From: an uncultured Fidelibacterota bacterium
GTDB taxonomy: Bacteria > Fidelibacterota > Marinisomatia > Marinisomatales > TCS55
Length of the DNA stretch: 64,000 bases
Direction: 5' to 3'
Assembly: GCA_902615915.1 (NCBI GenBank)
Contig: CACMQQ010000002.1
Span: 124,001 to 188,000 of the forward strand
The notes under the pieces were generated by a model that worked only from the letters and a program-made list of their open reading frames with translations, was not told the origin of the DNA and made no database searches. A program made the translations under genes and the position numbers. This document shows, in pieces, positions 8,511 to 17,219 of the stretch; position 1 is the stretch's first letter, and each line of letters starts with the position of its first letter.

Positions 8511-11500
8511 ATGAATAAAGATGTTTCATTATATTTAAGAAAAATAAGAAATGCTTTTATAGTGAATGACCTACGATTATTTACTTGGAAAATATTTTGT
8601 TCAATTATTTTATTTTTTCTAATAATCATTGCCATTGAGAGCAAATTTTATTTAACAACGGTCGAGAGAATTTTTACAATTAGATTTTTTATTGTTGGAA
8701 TTCTATTAACACTATTTTCATTAACAATTATCTATTTACTTATATTAAAAAATAGATTTAAACCTTATCAATGGAAAACAATTTCAGAGAAAATCGGTAG
8801 AGACCAATTTGAAGATCATGATCATTTATTTAATGTGTTCCAGATAGAAAATCAAAAAGGTAACAATCAGTCCGAGACATTAGTTAAGTCGCTATCTAAC
8901 GAAACCCTTTCTAGGCTTAAAAAAATTAAGTATAAGTCATTTTTTCCAACTCCAAAAATTAATAAATGGAAAAAAATCAGCTTTTATTTATTATTAATAA
9001 CAAATTTTTTTATTTTATATAATTTCAAAACATCTTCTGAAGCTGTGACTAGGTGGTTTAATCCCAGTATTGAGTTCAAACCCCCTATTCCATTTAAAAT
9101 TAACAGCTCTTTGAGGCATGTTAATGTATTGGCTGGTGAAGATGTTAATCTTATATTCAGTTTCGATGGAAAAGCGCCTGATTCATTACTATTAGAACTT
9201 AAAAGTTTTAATCTAAAATCTAATAAAGATTCCATTCAAACTTTATCATCTCCAATAATAGATGATAAAGTTTCTTTTAATATTAAAAACGTTCTTCAAA
9301 ACTTTAGATATAAGGGTTTTTATAGATCCAAAAGTTTTTGGGATCCATGGGATGAAATAACCACTGATAATTTCTCAATATCAATAATTGATCGTCCCTC
9401 TATCGAAGATTTTACTGTTTCAGTTATACCTCCTAAATATACCAAGCTAGATACGTTCTATCAAAAAGCAAATCAGTCTGAAATTAAAGCTCTATATGGT
9501 TCAAAAGTAAATATTTATGTTAAATCAAACCTTCCTTTAGCTAGAGCTGAAATTGAATTTTCAAATGAGATTTATAAAATGACAGTAAATAATTATAAAG
9601 GAAGATTTGATTTTGAATTAGAAAAAGATGACAACTTTACTATTAATCTCACAGATGAAAGAGGTGTGCGAAATCGAAATCCAATCCCATTTAGACTTAT
9701 AAAAATCGATGATATCAAACCCAATATTTACGTAAACGCACCATTGCCAGTTTCAGAAATAAAAAGCGATCAAATAATACCCTTAGATATAACAATTAAA
9801 GATGATTATGGATTCTCAAGCCTTCAACTCGCCTATGAAATTAAAAGACCAGAGTATTTTAAAAGTGAGCCAATTATTTCCATGTTTAATATTCCTATCA
9901 ATATTAATAATGAAAACAAGCAGGATATTAAAACAACCTGGAATTTAAATCCTTTAGGTCTCATGCCTGAAGATGAGATTAATTTTCACTTTGAATTATA
10001 TGATAATGACGTATTAAACGGTCCTAAAAAAGTTATATCGAACACATTAAAGCTAAGACTGCCCTCGTTAAACGATCTTTTTAGATCATTTACCTCTAAA
10101 GAAGACGAGATCACAGATTTTGTCAGATCAGAAATAAAAGATTTTAATAATATACAAAAGCAATTAAAAAAAGCTGAACTTGACATGTTAAAATCAAATG
10201 ATCCTTCATGGAGTGATTCTGAAAATTTGAAAAAAATACTAAATGAAACCTTAGATAAAATATCAGAATTCAAAACCCTTAACCAAGAATTAGAAAAATT
10301 ATCTTCTTTAGGTAGTGAGCAAAAATTATTTTCTGATAACATGATAAAAAAGTTTAGCGAACTAAACAATCTAATAAAAAAAATTATACCTGAAGATCTA
10401 GCAAACGAATTAAATAAGCTTAAAAACGACTATGATCAAATGAAGACAGAAGATTTGCTTGAATCAATTAAAAAATTAGCAGACAATATTAATAGTGTTG
10501 AAAGTGAATTGAATAGATTTTTAGAAATCTTTAAAAAAATTAGGACTGAGCAAATTGTTGAAGAAATTAGAACTAGGACAAAACAAGCTGTAAAAAATCA
10601 AAATAACATTGACAAAAGATTGCGTACAGTTAATTCATCGAGCGATAAAGAACAATTAAAGAAGCTAGTTTCTGAACAAGATGTTAATAATAAGGAAGTC
10701 GATAATATTCTTAAAGACCTCAAAAATAGCGTTGAACCTATAAAAGAGTTTAGCAGAACTACTGCACAGTCCTTAGAAAATATATCTCGCTCAGATAATG
10801 CAAAAAAAACACAGAAAAATTTAAAAAATATAACTGCTAAACTAAAAAAAGATTTACCTTATGAAGCAATGGATGCAAGCTCTTCAGCAATTGAGTCCTT
10901 GTCTTCAATGGGAAACGATATAGATAAAGCACTTGACAAATTTCAAAAACAATCTGTTCAGAAAATGGTATCAAAATTTCAAATTTTATTAAATGATATC
11001 ATTGTCATATCTAAGTCCCAAGAATCTCTTTTAGAGTATTCGAAAATAATTCCAAGAAATTCCTCTAGGCTATCAGAATTAGCCAATGAACAGCAACTGT
11101 TGCAAGATCAATTGAAGCTTACAATGAAAAAAGGATTTGACTTATCTAAGGAAACTTTTTTCATATCACCAGAAATGGGAAAAGAGTTTGGCATAGCCTT
11201 TGGCCAAATGAATTCATCCAAAAGTAAATTGTTTGAAAGAAACACACTATCCTCAGTTCAAAATCAAGAAAAAGCTATGAACGCTCTCAACGAGACTGCT
11301 AGAAAAATCATTGAAAATATTAAAAAAATGAGAGAATCAGAAACCACTAGTGGGTATGAAGAATTTCTAGAAAGAATGAAGTCTATTTCAGAAAAACAAA
11401 GCTCAATTAACGGCCAAAGTATGGATTTATCTCTGGGTCAATTTTTTGCTCAAAAAAAAGATGGCGTGATTGGCAGTGTTTTAAATCAACAGAATGGTAT

Positions 11501-11933
11501 TAAAAAGTCACTGCAACAACTAATGAAAGAATTTGAAAATAATCCAAACATAAGTAAAGAATCATTAAATGGTATTTTAAAAGAGATTGATGAAGTCATA
11601 AAAAATATCGAACAAGGAAATAGTAAGCAAACCATAATTAGTAGACAGAAAAAAATTCTATCAAGAATGATCGATAGTCAAAAATCTTTGACTATGAGGG
11701 GTGAAAAGGAAAAAGAGCGAACGTCCACAACCGCTCAACAAAAAGAATACGATGAGATAATGAAATCAAACACAAATAATGATCAAACTAATTTGATCAT
11801 TATAGATGCAATGAATGAGGCTTTGTCTTCTGGATTTTCTATTGAATATCAGAAAATGATTCGTAGATATTTCAATTCTATGTTAACTACAAAGCTAATC
11901 ATTGATGAAAAAGATGATAAATCCAATGATTAA
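8511..11933 (+). CDS. DUF4175-like large membrane-anchored coiled-coil protein
   Basis: An 1140-residue protein with transmembrane segments at about residues 26-46, 57-79 and 150-170. A beta-rich periplasmic part (about 200-500) contains KINSSLRHVNVLAGEDV and KDDYGFSSLQLAYEIK, a feature of the DUF4175 family. A very long Lys/Glu/Gln-rich helical region runs from about 520 to 1110. No catalytic motif is evident. It lies between DUF4159 and a TPR protein with almost no spacing, so the three probably work in one envelope-associated complex. The exact role of this family is unknown to me. Confidence 0.75.
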   Translation: MNKDVSLYLRKIRNAFIVNDLRLFTWKIFCSIILFFLIIIAIESKFYLTTVERIFTIRFFIVGILLTLFSLTIIYLLILKNRFKPYQWKTISEKIGRDQFEDHDHLFNVFQIENQKGNNQSETLVKSLSNETLSRLKKIKYKSFFPTPKINKWKKISFYLLLITNFFILYNFKTSSEAVTRWFNPSIEFKPPIPFKINSSLRHVNVLAGEDVNLIFSFDGKAPDSLLLELKSFNLKSNKDSIQTLSSPIIDDKVSFNIKNVLQNFRYKGFYRSKSFWDPWDEITTDNFSISIIDRPSIEDFTVSVIPPKYTKLDTFYQKANQSEIKALYGSKVNIYVKSNLPLARAEIEFSNEIYKMTVNNYKGRFDFELEKDDNFTINLTDERGVRNRNPIPFRLIKIDDIKPNIYVNAPLPVSEIKSDQIIPLDITIKDDYGFSSLQLAYEIKRPEYFKSEPIISMFNIPININNENKQDIKTTWNLNPLGLMPEDEINFHFELYDNDVLNGPKKVISNTLKLRLPSLNDLFRSFTSKEDEITDFVRSEIKDFNNIQKQLKKAELDMLKSNDPSWSDSENLKKILNETLDKISEFKTLNQELEKLSSLGSEQKLFSDNMIKKFSELNNLIKKIIPEDLANELNKLKNDYDQMKTEDLLESIKKLADNINSVESELNRFLEIFKKIRTEQIVEEIRTRTKQAVKNQNNIDKRLRTVNSSSDKEQLKKLVSEQDVNNKEVDNILKDLKNSVEPIKEFSRTTAQSLENISRSDNAKKTQKNLKNITAKLKKDLPYEAMDASSSAIESLSSMGNDIDKALDKFQKQSVQKMVSKFQILLNDIIVISKSQESLLEYSKIIPRNSSRLSELANEQQLLQDQLKLTMKKGFDLSKETFFISPEMGKEFGIAFGQMNSSKSKLFERNTLSSVQNQEKAMNALNETARKIIENIKKMRESETTSGYEEFLERMKSISEKQSSINGQSMDLSLGQFFAQKKDGVIGSVLNQQNGIKKSLQQLMKEFENNPNISKESLNGILKEIDEVIKNIEQGNSKQTIISRQKKILSRMIDSQKSLTMRGEKEKERTSTTAQQKEYDEIMKSNTNNDQTNLIIIDAMNEALSSGFSIEYQKMIRRYFNSMLTTKLIIDEKDDKSND

Positions 11934-13794
11934 ACCTCAGAATACTGTCATTTGGATTGCATCTATATTTTGTATTGTTTTAGGTCAAGACAGAAATTAC
12001 AATAATTTTCAGGAGGGCTTATCTCTTGAAAGATCCGGTAAAATAGAAGAAGCAATTATTATTTACAAAGAAATCTTAAATAATGCACCTGACCACCAGC
12101 CATCTTTTTTCCAATTAAAAAATATTTATTATGATAGATCTAAAAATAAAGATGGAATAGAGGTTGTAAGTAAATGGCTGGCTAATAAATCTACAGATTT
12201 ACAATCTATGCTTTTGCTTAGTGAATTCCATTTCAGGGATTCAAATGAAAGGGAAGCAAGAAAAATTTGGGCTCAATTTGAGAAAGATCATCTTTCAAGC
12301 AAATCAACCTATCGAATGTTATTCCACACCTACGCTAAATATAATCAAGTTAAAGAGATGGAAAGGCTAGTTAAAATATCTAGAGATAAATTAAATGAAC
12401 CATATTTATTTGCAATTGATCTGGCTAACTACTTCCAGGCAAGGCAAACATTCTCTAAAGCGGTAGATGAATATATCTTGCTCATAACTTATCAAAAACA
12501 ATATTTGCAATTTGTAACAGATCGAATACTGCTTATCAGTGATGATAAAACAACGCATGAAATGATTGTATCGAAATTAAATAACTTCACTTCTAATCTA
12601 AACGAATCAAGAAATATTTTAGCTGCTTTTTACTTTAAAACTGGTAATTATGAATTATCATTTGAAGAAAATAAAAAAATTGTTACAACTAATATAAATG
12701 ATATTAAAAGATGGGAAGATTTTGCAACCAATCTAAGAAAAGAAAAAGAGTATGATATTTCAATAAGATCATACCACTACCTTCTGCAGAATTTTAATGT
12801 TAATGATCCAAAAATATTAGGTGACGCATTGCTTGGTCTTGGATTTGCCTATGAAGACCAAATTAGTGAAAATCAAAATAAATTAAAGTTTACCTCTTGG
12901 TATGCAGATAACATTTTTTTCCCAAAAAAAATAATAGGATCAAAGTCATTTAAAGAAAATTCTTTTTTAAATACTATTGAACATTATCAATCAGTTTTAA
13001 CGCTTCTTCCCTCTTCTCATACTACTGCAATTGTACATTACAAGCTTGGAGAAATTCAAGCAAATGTTTTAGATGATTATGAGGGAGCGCTCTTCTCATA
13101 TGAAGCTGCAAAAAAATCCTCACCTAATGAAAATCTAAAAAAAGAAATCAATCTTAAAATTGGCAAACTGCTAATGAATGCAGGTAAATTGAATGAATCG
13201 TTAGATTACTTTCATCCTGGTAAAAAATTTTACATAAATGATAGAACCGTAAATTTCATAAATAGTATGCTCTATCAAGGCCAGATTAATAATACAATAT
13301 CCTTCTTAGATACAACCTTTATGAAAATTGAGCCTGAAAATATTTACTTTAATGATTTTATTGAATTAAAAGGTATTATAGATAATTTTTATTCAAATGG
13401 CACCGCTAATGACAAGTATGCTTTTGCACTTTTTTTTAAATCTGAAAATTTCATAAACCAAAACAAAATTAATGAAGCCATTAATACTCTTCAAATGATT
13501 ACATCGGATCATGAAAGTGCTTTAATATACCCCCTAGCACTTAAAAGACTTTCATTAATCTTTTTAGCATTAAATGAAAAAGATAAAGCAAAAAAAATTG
13601 CCACACAATTAATTGACAATATAGATTTTAAAGATCAGGCTTTAATTTTGAATGGTGAGATTGAAGAATATTACTTTAATAGTATAGATACAGCGCTTAA
13701 ATACTATAAAGAATTCTTAAGAGAATGTGAAGATTCAATTTTTTTAGAACCAATAAGGTTGCACATTAGACAAATTTCAGAAAAGAATATTTAA
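11905..13794 (+). CDS. Secreted TPR-repeat protein
   Basis: A protein of about 629 residues with a signal peptide (hydrophobic IWIASIFCIVLG) followed by TPR units. The first is clear (YNNFQEGLSLERSGKIEEAI...YKEILNNAPDH), and further helix pairs continue throughout (ALFSYEAAKKSSPNE; ALKYYKEFLREC). It most likely scaffolds protein-protein contacts in the periplasm. ATGs at 11905, 11914 and 11926 are all in frame and all overlap the end of the upstream gene. I give 11905, but 11926 (8-nt overlap) leaves the tidiest signal peptide. It ends one base into the next gene's start (TAATG). Confidence 0.75.
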   Translation: MKKMINPMIKPQNTVIWIASIFCIVLGQDRNYNNFQEGLSLERSGKIEEAIIIYKEILNNAPDHQPSFFQLKNIYYDRSKNKDGIEVVSKWLANKSTDLQSMLLLSEFHFRDSNEREARKIWAQFEKDHLSSKSTYRMLFHTYAKYNQVKEMERLVKISRDKLNEPYLFAIDLANYFQARQTFSKAVDEYILLITYQKQYLQFVTDRILLISDDKTTHEMIVSKLNNFTSNLNESRNILAAFYFKTGNYELSFEENKKIVTTNINDIKRWEDFATNLRKEKEYDISIRSYHYLLQNFNVNDPKILGDALLGLGFAYEDQISENQNKLKFTSWYADNIFFPKKIIGSKSFKENSFLNTIEHYQSVLTLLPSSHTTAIVHYKLGEIQANVLDDYEGALFSYEAAKKSSPNENLKKEINLKIGKLLMNAGKLNESLDYFHPGKKFYINDRTVNFINSMLYQGQINNTISFLDTTFMKIEPENIYFNDFIELKGIIDNFYSNGTANDKYAFALFFKSENFINQNKINEAINTLQMITSDHESALIYPLALKRLSLIFLALNEKDKAKKIATQLIDNIDFKDQALILNGEIEEYYFNSIDTALKYYKEFLRECEDSIFLEPIRLHIRQISEKNI

Positions 13795-15044
13795 TGAAAA
13801 TTAAAATAATTTTTCCACTAATATTTAATTTTTTGCTCAGTCAAAAGATAATGATCCCAATGGATGTAAGACAAAATGATCATTTAAAAGCTTATGGGTT
13901 TGCTTTTTGGGCCCTGAATCAAAATATAAATGTTGAATGGTTACTAAATTATCGAGGAGGTTCTTTTCTTTTAGATGAATTTTCAGAAATTATCGAAGTT
14001 GCTAGAGTAAGAGGTGTTACATACGAGACGATAGATTCAGAACAAGCATTAAATATCTTTAATGAAATTAATTTAAATAATATGGAAATAGTGCTTTTAG
14101 AAAAAGCTCCAAAAATTGCTATTTATTCTCCTCCAAACAAACAACCATGGGACGATGCAGTTACATTGGCCCTTACATATGCCGAAGTTCCATATGATGT
14201 ATTATGGGATAAAGAAGTGTTTGATGAAAAACTAGCTAGATATGATTGGCTTCATTTACACCATGAAGATTTTACGGGTCAGTATGGAAAATTTTATAAG
14301 AATTATAGATCAGCTTCTTGGTACATAGAACAAAAAAAACAATATGAGACTATTTCTAGAGATCTCGGCTTTGATAGTGTACATAAACAAAAAAAAGCTT
14401 TGGCGCAGATAATTAAAAACTATATTGGCGGTGGAGGATTTTTATTTGCTATGTGCTCAGCAACTGATTCATTTGATATTGCGCTTGCTACGCAAAATAC
14501 TGATGCTGCACATGAAGCATTCGATGGAAGTCCAGTTGATGTAGATCTTGAAAAAAAAATCGATTATAACAATACTCTAGCATTTTATGACTTTTCTATA
14601 ATTACAAATCCAATGATATACGAGTACTCTGATATAGATTTTCCTCAAAGTGAAAATATAAATGCAAAAGGCGCTGAAGCTGATTTTTTTACCCTATTTG
14701 ATTTTTCTGCTAAGTATGATCCAGTTCCTGCAATGTTAACCCAAAACCACAGTAGAACTATTAAAGGATTTATGGGGCAAACTACTGGGTTTAAAAGAGA
14801 TATTGTAAAAAAACATATTGTTATCATGGGTGAAGACGTGACAAGCCCTCAAATTAAATACATACATGGCAATTATGGTAAAGGTACATTTACTTTTTTG
14901 GGAGGCCATGACCCAGAAGATTATCAGCATTTTGTTGGAGATCCTCAAACTGATCTTTCTTTATACAAAAATTCGCCAGGATACAGATTAATTTTAAATA
15001 ACATTCTATTTCCAGCAGCCAAAAAGAAAGAAAGAAAAACATAA
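13794..15044 (+). CDS. Secreted protein of the family often labelled 'asparagine synthetase B'
   Basis: A 416-residue protein with a short hydrophobic N-terminus, then IPMDVRQNDHLKAYGFAFWAL and WLLNYRGGSFLLDE, a signature I recognise from Bacteroidetes proteins annotated as asparagine synthetase B. It has neither the PP-loop (SGGLDS) nor an N-terminal Cys glutaminase, so that name is very probably wrong. The middle (IAIYSPPNKQPWDDAVTLALTYAEVPYDVLWD; GGGGFLFAMCSATD) resembles a class I amidotransferase/ThuA-like fold, with Cys in MCSATD at the nucleophile-elbow position. It is the last gene of the DUF4159/DUF4175/TPR operon, translationally coupled to the TPR gene. DUF4159 in the same operon has a similar fold. 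Confidence 0.68.
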   Translation: MKIKIIFPLIFNFLLSQKIMIPMDVRQNDHLKAYGFAFWALNQNINVEWLLNYRGGSFLLDEFSEIIEVARVRGVTYETIDSEQALNIFNEINLNNMEIVLLEKAPKIAIYSPPNKQPWDDAVTLALTYAEVPYDVLWDKEVFDEKLARYDWLHLHHEDFTGQYGKFYKNYRSASWYIEQKKQYETISRDLGFDSVHKQKKALAQIIKNYIGGGGFLFAMCSATDSFDIALATQNTDAAHEAFDGSPVDVDLEKKIDYNNTLAFYDFSIITNPMIYEYSDIDFPQSENINAKGAEADFFTLFDFSAKYDPVPAMLTQNHSRTIKGFMGQTTGFKRDIVKKHIVIMGEDVTSPQIKYIHGNYGKGTFTFLGGHDPEDYQHFVGDPQTDLSLYKNSPGYRLILNNILFPAAKKKERKT

Positions 15045-15058
15045 ATAGTTTTTTACTT

Positions 15059-16012
15059 TTACCTTATAAAACTTTTATACCAATCAATAGTTTTTTTTAA
15101 TCCAATCTGAAGTGAAACTTTTGGTTTGAATTTTAGCATCTTATTAGACTTTTTAATATCAGCATAAGTTTTAAAAACATCGCCAGCTTGCATATCTTTA
15201 AAAACTATATTCGCCTTAATATTTAGTTCTTTTTCAATTATTCTTATCATTGTCATAAGATCTTCACTTTTGCTATTACCTAAATTAAAAATCTCAAAAT
15301 TAAAATCTTTTTCAATAGTATTTCTTATTCCATCAACTATGTCATCGATGTAAGTAAAATCTCTTTGCATATTGCCATGATTAAACACCTCAATTTTTCT
15401 ACCTTCAATTATTTTTTTTGTAAAAGAAAAATATGCCATATCTGGCCTACCCCATGGGCCGTAAACTGTAAAAAATCTTAAGCCAATAGTTTTGAGACCA
15501 TACAGATGTGAATATGCATGCGCAACAAGCTCATTTGATTTTTTAGTAGCGCCATAAAGAGAAACGGGATAATCGGTTTTATCATTAACACTAAAAGGAA
15601 TTTTTTTGTTCAAGCCATAAATTGAAGAACTTGAAGCGTATATTAATTTTTCAATCTTACAACTTCTACATTGCTCAATTATATTATGAAATCCAATCAA
15701 GTTAGAATCTAAATAAGCTTTCGGATTTTCGATACTATATCTAACTCCTGCTTGGGCAGCTAAGTGTATAACAATAGATGGATTAAAATTTAAAAAAACA
15801 TTATTTAATTTTTTTTCATCAATTAAATCAATTTTTTTAAAAGAGAAATTTTTAAAACTTTTTAATCTTTTTAATCTTTGTTCTTTTAAATCTGTGTCAT
15901 AATAATTATTAAGGTTATCAACACCAAAAACTATAATACCATCTTCAAGCAAAGACCTTGACAGATGATATCCAATAAATCCAGCAGCCCCAGTTATTAA
16001 GATTTTCTGCAT
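15059..16012 (-). CDS. NAD-dependent UDP-glucuronate 4-epimerase-like enzyme
   Basis: A 317-residue extended short-chain dehydrogenase. It has the Rossmann motif GAAGFIGYHL (residues 7-16), YGATKKSNE with the catalytic Tyr-x3-Lys, and the subgroup signature GVDNLNNYYDTDLKEQRLKRL near residues 35-54, typical of UDP-glucuronic acid 4-epimerases (CapI/LpsL type). The product would be UDP-galacturonate for envelope polysaccharides. It is followed by mazG 4 nt upstream in the minus-strand run and converges on the plus-strand operon. It is separate from the main glycan locus that begins past 20.7 kb. Confidence 0.82.
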   Translation of the reverse strand: MQKILITGAAGFIGYHLSRSLLEDGIIVFGVDNLNNYYDTDLKEQRLKRLKSFKNFSFKKIDLIDEKKLNNVFLNFNPSIVIHLAAQAGVRYSIENPKAYLDSNLIGFHNIIEQCRSCKIEKLIYASSSSIYGLNKKIPFSVNDKTDYPVSLYGATKKSNELVAHAYSHLYGLKTIGLRFFTVYGPWGRPDMAYFSFTKKIIEGRKIEVFNHGNMQRDFTYIDDIVDGIRNTIEKDFNFEIFNLGNSKSEDLMTMIRIIEKELNIKANIVFKDMQAGDVFKTYADIKKSNKMLKFKPKVSLQIGLKKTIDWYKSFIR

Positions 16013-16016
16013 AAAG

Positions 16017-16781
16017 CTATTTTACACTTTCCCATAATTTAGAAATTTCTTCATTAGACATTTCATTTATCTTTTTACTCATTTTAGAAACTTTAAGCTC
16101 TACCTCTTTAAACCTTTTTGAAAACTTATTATTTGTTTTTCGGACGCTGTTTTCAGCAGAAATATTTAAATGTCTGGCTAAATTTACGAGCGAAAAAAAA
16201 CAATCACCTATTTCCTCTTCAATAGATTTTAATTGACCTTTTTCACAGGCTATTTTTAATTCATCAATTTCTTCATAAAGTTTATCCCAAACATCGTCTA
16301 TATTATCCCAATCAAAACCCACAGAACTAGCCTTTTCCTGCAATCTCTGAGATTTTATAATTGATGGTAAAGAGATTGGAGTTCCATCTAAAATAGAAGC
16401 TCTATTTTTACTTTTTTGCTTATTTATTTCCCAACTTTTTTTATCAAAGCTTATTTTTTCTTTACCGTTATTCTTAAATATATGTGGATGTCTTTTAATT
16501 AATTTTTTATTTATATTTTTTAAAACATCATTAAGATTAAAATAACCTTTTTCGTTTGCAATGCTACTTTGGAAAACTATATGTAGCAATACATCCCCAA
16601 GTTCTTCTTTAAGGTCGTCATTATTATTTTCTATACATTCAACAACCTCGTAAACTTCTTCAATAAAAAATGGAATAAGAGATTCGCTTGTCTGTTCTTT
16701 GTCCCAGGGACATCCATTTTCAGATCTTAACAAGTCTACTATTTCAGTTAGTCTATTGATTTCACTGGTTTTATCCGACAT
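16017..16781 (-). CDS. mazG: Nucleoside triphosphate pyrophosphohydrolase MazG
   Basis: About 254 residues with two MazG repeats. The first carries CPWDKEQT (the RxxxxCPWDxxQT region) and the metal-binding ExxE...ExxD pattern FFIEEVYEVVECIE...LKEELGDVLLHIVF. The second (LYEEIDELKIA...SIEEEIGDCFFSLVNLAR) repeats the pattern. It hydrolyses NTPs to NMP and pyrophosphate. I start it at the ATG at 16781 (MSDKTSEINRL), inside the ybeY 3' end. A TTG 18 nt further upstream is the alternative. The overlap with ybeY suggests coupling. Confidence 0.93.
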   Translation of the reverse strand: MSDKTSEINRLTEIVDLLRSENGCPWDKEQTSESLIPFFIEEVYEVVECIENNNDDLKEELGDVLLHIVFQSSIANEKGYFNLNDVLKNINKKLIKRHPHIFKNNGKEKISFDKKSWEINKQKSKNRASILDGTPISLPSIIKSQRLQEKASSVGFDWDNIDDVWDKLYEEIDELKIACEKGQLKSIEEEIGDCFFSLVNLARHLNISAENSVRKTNNKFSKRFKEVELKVSKMSKKINEMSNEEISKLWESVK

Positions 16782-17217
16782 TAAACCATTCACAATCAAC
16801 TTTTTTCAAATAGTAGTTTTCCTTACTAGTCATGAGATCTTTACTCTCTTTTTCATTATCTTTGTAGTTAAGTAAATGTAGTATTCCATGAATCAAAACT
16901 CGAGAGATTTCGTTGGTTTTTTTTTCATTATATTTTTTTGCATTATAAAATACTCTTTCCACGCTGATGTAAACTTCTCCTTCAACATTTTTTTCACCAT
17001 AATCATTAAGCCTAAAAGCAATTACATCAGTTAATTCATTAATTTTAAAGAAAGATTTTTTTAACGAACTTACTAGTTCATCATTAGTAAAAATTATAGT
17101 TATGTGAAAATCACAAACATTTTCTTTTTCATATACCGTTTTAATAATTTTTTCAATTTTAGTTTCATTTGGTTTTAAAATGTTGGCTGGATCACAAGAA
17201 ATATCAACTTTAATCAT
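16771..17217 (-). CDS. ybeY: Endoribonuclease / rRNA maturation factor YbeY
   Basis: A 148-residue single-domain protein needed for 16S rRNA maturation and ribosome quality control. The zinc signature near residues 109-119 is HGILHLLNYKD: the first two His are conserved, but the third ligand, His in most YbeY (HGxLHLxGYDH), is Asp here. From memory, Bacteroidetes-type YbeY proteins also show HGxLHLxGYxD, so this is probably a lineage variant and not a dead enzyme. It lies 2 nt downstream of the 7TM-HD gene and overlaps mazG by 11 nt. Confidence 0.9.
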   Translation of the reverse strand: MIKVDISCDPANILKPNETKIEKIIKTVYEKENVCDFHITIIFTNDELVSSLKKSFFKINELTDVIAFRLNDYGEKNVEGEVYISVERVFYNAKKYNEKKTNEISRVLIHGILHLLNYKDNEKESKDLMTSKENYYLKKVDCEWFNVG

Positions 17218-17219
17218 AA

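Noticed and set aside
13794-15044. A true asparagine synthetase
   Set aside because: Neither the Met-Cys glutaminase start nor the SGGLDS ATP site is present, and the protein has a signal-like N-terminus.
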